DNA from: Methanobrevibacter sp.
Lineage (GTDB): Archaea > Methanobacteriota > Methanobacteria > Methanobacteriales > Methanobacteriaceae
Direction of reading: 5' to 3'
DNA: 58,348 nt
Assembly (NCBI RefSeq): GCF_015062935.1
Contig: NZ_SUTM01000015.1
Location: forward strand, 1 to 58,348
Both the position numbers and the translations under genes were made by a program. Below the pieces are notes generated by a model, which was not told the origin of the DNA, ran no database searches, and saw nothing but the letters and a program-made list of their open reading frames with translations. Position 1 is the first letter of the stretch; every line of letters begins with the position of its first letter. Shown here in pieces: positions 18,158 through 26,021 of this stretch.

Positions 18158-19018
18158 TCATCTAAGAGACCTAATCTTATCCAAATCAAGCCCTGTTGCT
18201 TTAGAAATTATTTCTTCGTCAACACCTAACTCAAGTAAATTACGAGCATCTTCTAATTTAGCATCATCAAAACCTTCACGCTCACCATCAAGATAAGCAA
18301 GGTTGATTTCTTCTTCAATACCCGTTACATTAGGCTCAAGGCCATAATCTTCGGCTTTAAAATTTAACATATTTTCCACCTCAATTCTATCCGCCACTTT
18401 CAAAAATCTTTGCAGCATTTTCTTTTGACAATCTATTAAGTCCAAATGGAAGTCTGTATCTTCAATTACCGTATTTACCAGCAATCCTGAAGAATGTTCA
18501 AGCAATTTCTTAATATCCCAGTCGTGTTTCATATCCGGCAGGAGTATCAAATCTATTGCATCTGTGTCGAGAAGAGGAATCCTGTTAGTTACTTTATGTT
18601 CAATGACATTTAAAACTTCCTCTGCACTCTGGTTTTTGATGTAGTAGAAATCCGGATGAAAATTGATATCACCGTCAAGTTCAAGGTTATCAATTCCATG
18701 TTTAGGATTGTATGTTGCAAAAACACATGTTTTAAACGGCATACTATCTTCAGATTGGGAATATATGCGATATTTGTACATATCTTCCATTTTGGAATCA
18801 TACACTGGCGATGATTGCAGTTCAACATTGCTGTTATATTTTCCATCGACTTCAATGAAGATATCCATATACCTGTTATCGGGAGCCAATGGAACCAGTT
18901 CAACGTTTTTAAATTTGATTGACTCAGCATCATAGCCTAATCTTCTGTAAAAACGAACACCCAACTTTTTAAAGATATATTTGTAGGTTTCGTCTTCACG
19001 GGACAGCTCACTAGTCAT
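18158..19018 (-). CDS. Rpn/PD-(D/E)XK nuclease-family protein
   Basis: A 286-aa protein. The N-terminal half fits the PD-(D/E)XK fold: FYRRLGYDAESIKFKNVELV, then RYMDIFIEVDGKYNSNVELQ with the Asp and the ExQ of the family. The C-terminus has ARNLLELGVDEEIISKATGL, the short helix-turn-helix-like tail seen in Rpn/transposase-associated proteins. Rpn proteins of bacteria are linked to recombination-promoting DNA cleavage and to phage defence; no archaeal function is established. It is alone on the minus strand, and a degenerate 19-bp repeat lies 100 bases upstream (19119-19194). Related genes are at 22790, 48963 and 57780. Confidence 0.75.
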   Translation of the reverse strand: MTSELSREDETYKYIFKKLGVRFYRRLGYDAESIKFKNVELVPLAPDNRYMDIFIEVDGKYNSNVELQSSPVYDSKMEDMYKYRIYSQSEDSMPFKTCVFATYNPKHGIDNLELDGDINFHPDFYYIKNQSAEEVLNVIEHKVTNRIPLLDTDAIDLILLPDMKHDWDIKKLLEHSSGLLVNTVIEDTDFHLDLIDCQKKMLQRFLKVADRIEVENMLNFKAEDYGLEPNVTGIEEEINLAYLDGEREGFDDAKLEDARNLLELGVDEEIISKATGLDLDKIRSLR

Positions 19019-19118
19019 TTAAACCAAGATTTTAATTATTTTATCCGGACCCAGAAAACATGTTTAAACACAATTATAGATTGGTTAACCTAATATAAAA
19101 AGGTTTAAGTATCAAATA

Positions 19119-19194
19119 AGAGCAATTATGATTAATTATAACAATTTATTGAAAGTAAATCAATTTTATTGAATGAAAGCAATTTAAAAAAAAT
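19119..19194. repeat. Degenerate 19-bp tandem repeat, about four units
   Basis: Units start at 19119, 19138, 19157 and 19176, each with CAAT at the same offset (for example AAATCAATTTTATTGAATG at 19157). The same period and consensus recur at 20586, 23808 and 49885. It lies about 100 bases upstream of the Rpn gene start at 19018. Confidence 0.5.
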
Positions 19195-19212
19195 AGAAAA
19201 AAATAATAGCAA

Positions 19213-19506
19213 TTACAGTTCGTTTATGTATGCCACTTCATCTTCGTTTCGGCCAAACTTCATTCCGTTTAGAGAACCATTTGGAAGCTCGGACATTATT
19301 ATCACCGGAAAGTCCTCATCAGGTTTGAGATACATGTGATGAGTGACGTTCTGTCTTGTGGTAATCACTATTTCATAATTATTGTCTTTTTTTGTGAAGT
19401 CTCCGTCCAGAAAGACTTCATTGAATCTTTGATTTAAAAGATAATCGGGAAATTCCTCTTCGATTTCAAAATGATTTAACAAATCCTTCAGTATCATTTC
19501 AATCAT
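19213..19506 (-). CDS. Hypothetical protein (97 aa)
   Basis: A small acidic cytoplasmic protein, no recognised domain. It shows mixed strand/helix patterns (ILKDLLNHFEIEEEFPDYLL, then NNYEIVITTRQNVTHHMYLK). Its ATG overlaps the stop of the upstream membrane protein (19503-19874) in an ATGA arrangement, so both are translated from one message and probably act together. A second Met three codons in is an alternative start. Confidence 0.6.
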   Translation of the reverse strand: MIEMILKDLLNHFEIEEEFPDYLLNQRFNEVFLDGDFTKKDNNYEIVITTRQNVTHHMYLKPDEDFPVIIMSELPNGSLNGMKFGRNEDEVAYINEL

Positions 19507-19874
19507 TCTAAGGTTGGAAGTTTATCCTTGTCTGAGTCATATGAAGAGCCTATCAGATCTCCGGTTTCAGTGTCATACTGTCTGAATCCTCCGTCGGAGT
19601 AGGTCACTTCACGGTAATATCCTTCACCGTTTTGTCCGTTGAATTTCACTACTTCATCTACAATGTTGCTTCCTTCAGATGATGAGGCAGACGGTGAATC
19701 TGAACTTTCAGAAGATGCAACATTACTTACTTTATCTTTTATTTTGTCTATTGTATTTGAATCGATATCTTCCATATTAACACCTAATTCATTCATAAAA
19801 GAGTAGGCTACAGCACCGCCGACAATCAATAGTGCGGCAATAATGCCTAAAACGACTACAATAAAGCCTTTCAT
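19503..19874 (-). CDS. Small membrane-anchored protein (123 aa)
   Basis: The N-terminus (GFIVVVLGIIAALLIVGGAV, residues 3-22) is one membrane span or uncleaved signal anchor. After a Ser/Asp-rich linker (SSESSDSPSASSSEG) a small extracellular region contains YREVTYSDGGFRQYDTETGD, a beta-hairpin repeat pattern of the kind seen in proteins that read out polar side chains. Not assigned to a family. The ribosome site AAAGAGGTGAT precedes the ATG. Overlaps the downstream gene by 4 bases. Confidence 0.6.
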   Translation of the reverse strand: MKGFIVVVLGIIAALLIVGGAVAYSFMNELGVNMEDIDSNTIDKIKDKVSNVASSESSDSPSASSSEGSNIVDEVVKFNGQNGEGYYREVTYSDGGFRQYDTETGDLIGSSYDSDKDKLPTLE

Positions 19875-19939
19875 ATTATCACCTCTTTTAAGTTGCTTTT
19901 GATAATTTGAATGTTATTGTTAAAATACTTTTCTATCAT

Positions 19940-19950
19940 TTTATATATTA
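19940..19950 (+). promoter_or_regulatory. TATA box for a 26-aa membrane peptide
   Basis: TTTATATATTA sits about 25-30 bases before the ATG at 19971, which would make the transcript leaderless. Confidence 0.4.
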
Positions 19951-19970
19951 CAAACAACAAAATTAAAAGC

Positions 19971-20051
19971 ATGGATATGAAAGATACAGCAATACTTCTG
20001 ATACTACTGTTATGCATTCTGGGTTTGATGGTCGGCATTTATTATGCTTAA
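19971..20051 (+). CDS. Very small membrane peptide (26 aa)
   Basis: ATG at 19971, TAA at 20049-20051. The peptide reads MDMKDTAILLIL, then a continuous hydrophobic stretch ending GLMVGIYYA, that is one membrane span with an acidic N-terminus. The TATA box at 19940-19950 is at the right distance for a leaderless mRNA, which supports it. There is no ribosome site. It is divergent from the membrane protein at 19503-19874. Too short to be certain; function unknown. Confidence 0.4.
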   Translation: MDMKDTAILLILLLCILGLMVGIYYA

Positions 20052-20083
20052 TGGTAATGATATATCCTTAAATTCTATTTTTA

Positions 20084-20461
20084 CTAAATTAAAGCCAATT
20101 CACTGACCCCATTTGGATAATGATTATGATTGCTTGTGAAGGATTCTATATCCTGAATATTTTCAACATTATCAATTAAAACGCCGATAACGGCTTTTAG
20201 AGAAATTGATTTATCTTCAATGCAGACTTCCATTTTAAAAAAGACAATATTATCTAAACTTTCACGGGGAAGATTAAATCTTTTTGAAGCATCAAGTATT
20301 TCCAAAGATACCGGAACATTATCATCATCAAAATCCAAGAGTAAATCATCATCCATTTCAATAGTTTCACAATATTGAAACTTTTTATTTGATTTAACGC
20401 CCAAAATATCGGATGCAATATCATATCTGCATATTACTTCCTGAATGTTATTTTCTCCCAT
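20084..20461 (-). CDS. DUF2283 family protein
   Basis: About 125 aa. The N-terminal half shows the DUF2283 pattern: CRYDIASDILGV, then ETIEMDDDLLLDFDDD and VSLEILDASKRF. The family is small, cytoplasmic and of unknown function, and often sits near toxin-antitoxin-like genes. The ATG at 20461 follows AGGAG by nine bases; an upstream in-frame TTG (20467) lies too close to that site. The extra C-terminal ~50 residues are not typical of the short family members. A 19-bp tandem repeat is found 125 bases upstream (20586). Confidence 0.7.
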   Translation of the reverse strand: MGENNIQEVICRYDIASDILGVKSNKKFQYCETIEMDDDLLLDFDDDNVPVSLEILDASKRFNLPRESLDNIVFFKMEVCIEDKSISLKAVIGVLIDNVENIQDIESFTSNHNHYPNGVSELALI

Positions 20462-20585
20462 ATTCAATTTCTCCTGATTTTGGTAATGACAAAAAATTTG
20501 TTAAAAATCAGTTTTAATACTTATTGAAGTACTACTGTATGATTAAACATAGATATGACTAGTATTTAAACTTTACTAAACTCGA

Positions 20586-20632
20586 AAAGCAATTTTACGC
20601 AATGAAAGCAATTTTACGCAATGAAAGCAATT
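20586..20632. repeat. 19-bp tandem repeat, two full units and a partial one
   Basis: AAAGCAATTTTACGCAATG occurs at 20586-20604 and 20605-20623 without change, followed by AAAGCAATT. This is the cleanest copy of the 19-bp family also present at 19119, 23808 and 49885. Confidence 0.75.
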
Positions 20633-20678
20633 ATATTAAAAAAAGTAAAAAGGTTAGATATAAAATCTAACTCAAATT

Positions 20679-22175
20679 CTAAACTCTCTCTTCGGCATTG
20701 TCCCATTCAGGATTTTTGGCAGGTAAAATAGTAAATACCAGTGTAGCTCCTAAAAGAAGGACTGCTGAGATAACTGTAAATACGAGCTGGTCAAATGTTC
20801 CGGCTGAAATAACATCATACATTCCGCCGATCCACACGATTGCCAGAAATATCGGAAGAATGTATTTGACAATGACAAGCCACCATCCGCCGACTTTGAT
20901 TGTTTTTGTTCTTTTGTTTAAAAATTCAATCAGCTTGTCGGCCTTGAATACCCATGCAAAGAGTATGCATTCAACAATAACACCAAAGAGCAGTGCAATC
21001 TGGTTGATGAAAGTATCAACAAAGCCCAGAAGGTCTCCGCCGAATGATGTTGCATAAACCATAGACACCAAAGCACCTACAATGATTAAAATGGTCATTG
21101 TGCTTTTTCTTGTGAGTCCAAACTTGTTCTGGATTGAAAAGGACAAAGGTTCAATTGTTGATAGGATGCTTGTAAGACCTGCAAGATAAACTGTAATGAA
21201 AAAGAGAGGTCCTAAAACATATGCCCACTGACCCAATACATTGAATACTGTAGGATATACGATAAATACCAGTCCGGTTCCCTGTGTTACAAGATCAGCC
21301 ACTGCTGTTCCTGACTGCATTGACATGTAACCTAGAATTGAAAATACTCCCAATGCGGCAAAGTTTTCAAATAAGGAGTTTGCAAAGGCTATTGAGATTG
21401 TATTTGTAATGAGATCTGCATCGTCCTTTGTGTAGCTTGCATAAGTAAAAGCAATTGACATCCCCAGACTCAGTGAGAAGATAATCTGTCCGAATGCTGC
21501 CATCCAGATTTCGAAATTGCCTAAAAGTGACCAGTCCGGATGGAAGAGCTCTGCAAGCCCGACTGAAGCACCAGGTAAAGTCAAGGAAAATCCGACAATA
21601 ATAACCATTATAATAAATAGTGCAGGTACTAAAATCTTTGACACCTTACCGAGACCTGATTCAAGGTCTCTGTGTGATATAAACCAAACGATTACCCAAC
21701 CCGCAAGCATTGCAACAGCAATTAGAGGAATGAAATTCAAAAGTCCGGTGTATGAAGATGAGGCCTGAAGCAAATTGGTTGTAAAGTAGGTGTTCGGGTC
21801 TGCTCCCCATCCCTTAAAGAAACTTAAAATAATATATATTCCATCCCAGCCTAGAATAGCTGAGTAGTAAATCATAATCATAAAAACAGCAACCGGCAAA
21901 AGCCAGCCTAAATACTCAAATTTGGAGTTGATCTTCCTTGCAGCCTTTGCAAAGGAAGATTTGAAATTGTATCCCACACCGTACTCCAAGATTAAAAATG
22001 GAATTCCCATCAAAAGAATTGCAACGATATAAGGGATGTAGAATGCTCCCCCACCGTTGGAGTAGAGTACATACGGGTATCTCCAAATGTTTCCAAGTCC
22101 GACGGCAGAACCAATCATTGCAAGGATGAATGACAGGTTACTGCCCCATTCATTTTTATCCGCCATAATTTCCAT
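20679..22175 (-). CDS. Sodium-dependent transporter of the neurotransmitter:sodium symporter family
   Basis: A 498-aa polytopic membrane protein. Span 1 carries the SNF-family signature GSAVGLGNIWRYPYVLYSNG, with the unwound substrate/Na+ site, and LTSILSTIEPLSFSIQNKFG corresponds to the span 8 region. About 11-12 membrane spans are visible. It probably imports an amino acid or amine with Na+; the substrate cannot be told. The first ATG (22175) or the fourth codon ATG (MADKNEWG) may be the start; a GGAAA sequence precedes the first. Confidence 0.9.
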   Translation of the reverse strand: MEIMADKNEWGSNLSFILAMIGSAVGLGNIWRYPYVLYSNGGGAFYIPYIVAILLMGIPFLILEYGVGYNFKSSFAKAARKINSKFEYLGWLLPVAVFMIMIYYSAILGWDGIYIILSFFKGWGADPNTYFTTNLLQASSSYTGLLNFIPLIAVAMLAGWVIVWFISHRDLESGLGKVSKILVPALFIIMVIIVGFSLTLPGASVGLAELFHPDWSLLGNFEIWMAAFGQIIFSLSLGMSIAFTYASYTKDDADLITNTISIAFANSLFENFAALGVFSILGYMSMQSGTAVADLVTQGTGLVFIVYPTVFNVLGQWAYVLGPLFFITVYLAGLTSILSTIEPLSFSIQNKFGLTRKSTMTILIIVGALVSMVYATSFGGDLLGFVDTFINQIALLFGVIVECILFAWVFKADKLIEFLNKRTKTIKVGGWWLVIVKYILPIFLAIVWIGGMYDVISAGTFDQLVFTVISAVLLLGATLVFTILPAKNPEWDNAEERV

Positions 22176-22323
22176 TTTCCTATAAATTATGTTAAATATC
22201 TTTGTCAGTGAAAGGTTAAAAAGGTTTATATTTACCTTAAAAATGGAATTGTTTAAAAAAAATAGGTAAAAATGAATGAAAAAAGAAATATTGTCCTTTT
22301 AAATGATAATCCAACCAATTAAA

Positions 22324-22727
22324 TTATAACAAAAGAACAGTATTTAAAGAAAGTCCGGTCACTTTTGCAATTTCTTCGAAAGAAAGTTTGCCATTTAACT
22401 TTCCTGCCATTTCAATTTCTTTTTTATTTTCAATCTCTTCTTTATGCATATGCAGTACACATTTAGCTTTTTCAGCCATACCAATCATCTCCATTAATTT
22501 TTTATGCTTATACTCAACAATATTAAGATAACTTCCCACAACCGCTTTATCAAACATTGTCTTAAGAATACAATGTTTTTGAATTTGACATACCCGCACA
22601 TTTCAATAACAATTTCCTCCTCGCCAACATCCAATTCAAACAAAGGCAGAGTTACCAAAAGAGAACATTCCTCAAACATGGAACGACTGTTTAAAAGAAC
22701 AATACCCAAATGTAAATTGCTTTCCAA
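22324..22727 (-). pseudogene. Decayed tandem duplicate of the adjacent Rpn-family gene
   Basis: Two frames together match the C-terminal half of the neighbour at 22790-23728. One frame has FEECSLLVTLPLFELDVGE, identical to the neighbour; the other has AVVGSYLNIVEYKHKKLMEM and a related C-terminal ATGLSLNT-like tail. A frameshift near 22560-22600 separates the two, and the nuclease domain is missing. So this is a partial tandem duplication that has decayed. Confidence 0.8.
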
Positions 22728-22789
22728 AGTGAATAATTTTATAGTATCAATAAATACACTACAAGGTATTCAACTTAAGATTGAAATTA

Positions 22790-23728
22790 TTAAAGTAAAA
22801 AGATTGTTTTGAGATCTAAGCCAGTGAGTTTAGCAATTTCTTTAGGAGTGTGTAATCCTTTTAACTTTCTTGCCATTTCACGATTATATTCATCCCTTAC
22901 CTCTTCTTTAACTTCATCCCTTACCTCTTCTTTAACTTCATCCCTTACCTCTTCTTTAACTTCTTCTCTTACTTCTTCTTTAAATTCATCCTTCGCAGCT
23001 TCTTTCATCTCTTCCCCATACATCTGCAGTACACCTTTAGCTTTTTCAACCATACCAATCATCTCCATTAATTTTTTCTGTTTATCCTCATCAATATACT
23101 CAACAATATTTAAATAACTTCCCACAACCACTTTATCATACATTTCCTCGGGAATACAATGCTTTTTTGATTTGAGATATTCACATGTTTGAATAACAAT
23201 TTCCGCCTCGCCAACATCCAATTCAAACAAAGGCAGAGTTACCAAAAGAGAACATTCCTCAAACGTGAGCATCTTATTGTTTTCAAATTTGTTTTGAATA
23301 AGATTTAAATCTTCCTGTTTGTTGATTTTTTTGGTTTTGATTATTCTTGGGTGAAATGTCAAATCAAGCTTAACATACTCTTTGATTCTGCCACCTTTAG
23401 AAAGCACAATCATAATCAGTTCAACATCCTCACTGCTTTTACAGAATTCACGAGTATAATACTCAAATGACTGTTTCAAATCCTTATTTCTGAGTGCATC
23501 CTTTTTAAATTCAAAAATGATTACTTTTCCGGATTTTGTCAAAGCCTTGAAATCGAAAAAATTGTCAAAGATTTTAACATTACCTGTCTTTTTGTAGGTT
23601 ATCTCTTCTGTTGGAAGCATGTCAACTATTTCCTCACCGATGCCCAGAACAATCAGGACATGATTTAGAAAATACATGAAACAAAATTTAAGGAATATAT
23701 CCCTATTTCTTTCAGTTTCTATTGTCAT
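22790..23728 (-). CDS. Rpn/PD-(D/E)XK nuclease-family protein with expanded charged repeat
   Basis: A 312-aa protein. The N-terminal half (about 1-150) fits a PD-(D/E)XK domain: NFFDFKALTKSGKVIIFEFK carries an Asp and an ExK at the expected spacing, followed by LKQSFEYYTREF. Residues 175-235 form the helical middle found in its relatives. Then comes an eight-residue repeat KEEVRDEV, made by a 24-bp DNA repeat (22889-22984), probably a charged coiled coil, and the Rpn tail ARKLKGLHTPKEIAKLTGLD. A decayed partial copy lies just downstream (22324-22727) and 19-bp-period repeats lie about 80 bases upstream. Function in archaea unknown. Confidence 0.72.
   Translation of the reverse strand: MTIETERNRDIFLKFCFMYFLNHVLIVLGIGEEIVDMLPTEEITYKKTGNVKIFDNFFDFKALTKSGKVIIFEFKKDALRNKDLKQSFEYYTREFCKSSEDVELIMIVLSKGGRIKEYVKLDLTFHPRIIKTKKINKQEDLNLIQNKFENNKMLTFEECSLLVTLPLFELDVGEAEIVIQTCEYLKSKKHCIPEEMYDKVVVGSYLNIVEYIDEDKQKKLMEMIGMVEKAKGVLQMYGEEMKEAAKDEFKEEVREEVKEEVRDEVKEEVRDEVKEEVRDEYNREMARKLKGLHTPKEIAKLTGLDLKTIFLL
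22889..22984. repeat. 24-bp coding tandem repeat
   Basis: Three identical 24-bp units at 22889, 22913 and 22937, and a diverged fourth at 22961-22984. On the minus strand each encodes eight residues, KEEVRDEV-type. In-frame repeats of this kind expand and contract by slippage. Confidence 0.9.
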
Positions 23729-23807
23729 AAAGTTAAAACCTCATTTAAAGTTAATTGATTGTTTATAACTTTATAACTCAAAATATTTAAAGTATTTGCT
23801 TGAATAG

Positions 23808-24045
23808 AGAACAATTTAACTGTTTTGAAGCAATATTATGCCGAATAAGTGAAATTAATTCCAAGCGGCTATTTTTAGTTTTAAACAAAATACTTTAAAC
23901 ACCAAAAGATTTCACTCCATGCACAGATTTCAATGTTTGATTTAAACATGTGAAACTTGATTAAAATATTATTCCAGAAATATAAATAGTTTTTCTTTGA
24001 TTTGAGAACAATATTTTGAAGTTATGACAATATTACAAAGCCATA
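23808..24045. repeat. Intergenic region with degenerate 19-bp-period repeats
   Basis: The 366-base gap between the Rpn gene and the downstream end of the flippase-like gene has no ORF. Two 19-bp units lie at 23808-23826 and 23827-23845 (GAAGCAATATTATGCCGAA is the second). A further pair with ACAATATT spaced by 19 bases occurs at about 24008 and 24027. These resemble the cleaner repeats at 20586. Confidence 0.4.
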
Positions 24046-24094
24046 CAACTTTTCTGTTAAACTTTAAAAAAATAAGTAAAATGAGTCCGTTAAG

Positions 24095-25150
24095 TTAAGA
24101 CTCATCTGAAATTGATTTGTCAAGCTCTTCAGCGGAATTTCCAATGGAAATCTTTTCAAGAACAGAAGATCCGTAATGAGGCAGGATTACCAGTCCGATA
24201 ATTGAAGCCATCCAGAATGATATTAACCTTTCAACTAAAGTTACAGGCCCTGCAAGACCAGCCGGACAGCCCGCCTTTGAGTAAAGTCCAATCATCAAAC
24301 CGTCCACAGCACCAAGACCACCTGGCAAGAGCGGAATCATACCGACTAAAGATGCAAGGATGAATACCTCACCGATAACAATAACATTCAGTGTTGCTCC
24401 GAATGCCATAAATACCACATAAACCCTCAGGATTTCAAAAATCCAAATCAGAAATGATAGAGGGATGGTATAGTAGAAGAGTTTCCTGTTTGAAATCAGC
24501 ATGTTCATGGTGTCCTGGAAACCTGAAATATTCTCATGGATTTTCATTTTAAGGTTATCTGAGCCTTTCTTGTAGAATCTGTGGGTCAGTTTGAAAATGA
24601 GATTTTCAACTTTGATACCGAAACTTTCGTTGACACACATGTAAATCAGCATGCCCAGAATAATTATGATAGCTATTACTGAAAGGACAAGAATTCCTTC
24701 AAGCCACATCGGGAAATTGAAGTACAATACTGTTGCAATGATTGTGATGATTGCCAAAACAATGAACGGGAAAGTGTCAAGCATTCTGTCTGCAATAACA
24801 GTTGCCAAAGTCTCTTTAAGCTCATATCCATGCTCTTTAGCTAAGATATATGCTCTTACAGGCTCCCCACCACCACGTCCTGACGGAGTGATGTTGTTAA
24901 CGGCAAGCCCCACCATTACAATCGGGAACAGCTTTTTGAAACCTATGTTGATATCCGCAATATTGTTTACTATTTGCCAGCGGTAGGTATATAAGAAATA
25001 GGTTCCAATCTGAATTAGGATAGCTACCCCCAATATTGCAAGATTGGCATCTTTAATTGCATCAATTACCTTGTCAATTCCTATAAAATAAAGCATTACT
25101 GCAAGAATTGCAATACTTAATATGATGAAAAATGCAGATTTTTTATCCAT
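24095..25150 (-). CDS. UPF0104/LPG-synthase-TM-type flippase-like membrane protein
   Basis: A 351-aa protein with eight or so membrane spans, matching the flippase-like family related to the membrane domain of lysylphosphatidylglycerol synthase. The signature NITPSGRGGGEPVRAYILAK (about residues 87-106) and PLLPGGLGAVDGLMIGLYSK (about 275-294) are clear. It may move a lipid or lipid-linked intermediate. It is the last gene of the minus-strand operon that starts at 29138, 42 bases after the LicD gene, suggesting it serves the same glycan-modification route. Confidence 0.85.
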   Translation of the reverse strand: MDKKSAFFIILSIAILAVMLYFIGIDKVIDAIKDANLAILGVAILIQIGTYFLYTYRWQIVNNIADINIGFKKLFPIVMVGLAVNNITPSGRGGGEPVRAYILAKEHGYELKETLATVIADRMLDTFPFIVLAIITIIATVLYFNFPMWLEGILVLSVIAIIIILGMLIYMCVNESFGIKVENLIFKLTHRFYKKGSDNLKMKIHENISGFQDTMNMLISNRKLFYYTIPLSFLIWIFEILRVYVVFMAFGATLNVIVIGEVFILASLVGMIPLLPGGLGAVDGLMIGLYSKAGCPAGLAGPVTLVERLISFWMASIIGLVILPHYGSSVLEKISIGNSAEELDKSISDES

Positions 25151-25192
25151 GTTTAAAATTTAATAATTTATTTTTTATATAATTATTGTTAT

Positions 25193-26008
25193 TTAATATG
25201 GGCCGAAATCAATTTCATTTAGAATATGGGCAACACGGTCTTCTTCAGGAGGAAGTTGCATATAATCACCAAAGATTTGGCCTAATGTTGCCTCCTGATT
25301 ATTTGGAATTTTTGCATAAATATCTTCAAATTTAACCATTTTAGCAGGTTTGAAGTCTTCTAATTTAAAGTGAGGTTGTTCATTCATAGTTAAATCAGCA
25401 TAATATTTATAATCACTATGCTCATACTTTCTAAATAATTTTAGCATTTTCTTTTGGTAATATTTAGGTGTTAAACCTATTTTATTGAAAAGTGAATGTG
25501 AAGTATTTGCAATTAACTTTACTAGAGCAGAACCTTCCTCAATTTTTATAGAAGCAATAGAACAAAGTTTACATAAAAACAAGCATCTTCTCATATATAA
25601 AAAGCGTTTAATTTTATTGTCCGGAACTTTATCTAAAATAAACAGGTCAATGTGAATGCCTAATTTAAAATCAATCTGGCTGTCCCAATATTCAGCCCAG
25701 TATGTTCCGTTTAATGACAATCTTCCAAATTGTAAGAAATACTCCTCATCATATCTGATATCGAAAACTGTGTATTTTTCAGAAGGTTTTTCTTCCATAA
25801 TCTTTAAAAATTTCTCATAATCATCTCTGAATAAAATTACATCAATGTCATCATCCCATGGGATAAAACCTTCATGCCTAACGGCACCAATTTCAGTTCC
25901 AAAGAACAGATAATATTCAATATTGTTTTCATCACATATTTCAATAAAATCTTTCAATATTAATAGTTCAACATCCTGAATATGCTTTAGGGTTTCATCA
26001 TCACTCAT
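25193..26008 (-). CDS. LicD family phospho-substituent transferase
   Basis: About 271 aa. The LicD core is plain: NIEYYLFFGTEIGAVRHEGF followed by IPWDDDIDVILFRDDYEKF, with the three metal-binding acidic residues. LicD enzymes transfer phosphocholine or similar groups from a CDP carrier onto a cell-surface sugar. An upstream in-frame ATG (26059) would lie inside the previous gene; the ATG at 26008 has GGGGAT before it and is preferred. It directly follows the cytidylyltransferase fusion gene, as expected if that enzyme makes its CDP-linked donor. Confidence 0.88.
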   Translation of the reverse strand: MSDDETLKHIQDVELLILKDFIEICDENNIEYYLFFGTEIGAVRHEGFIPWDDDIDVILFRDDYEKFLKIMEEKPSEKYTVFDIRYDEEYFLQFGRLSLNGTYWAEYWDSQIDFKLGIHIDLFILDKVPDNKIKRFLYMRRCLFLCKLCSIASIKIEEGSALVKLIANTSHSLFNKIGLTPKYYQKKMLKLFRKYEHSDYKYYADLTMNEQPHFKLEDFKPAKMVKFEDIYAKIPNNQEATLGQIFGDYMQLPPEEDRVAHILNEIDFGPY

Positions 26009-26021
26009 CTTATCCCCATGA

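Noticed and set aside
22889-22984. Regular 24-bp repeats as a CRISPR array
   Set aside because: Units are contiguous without spacers and encode an in-frame charged repeat.
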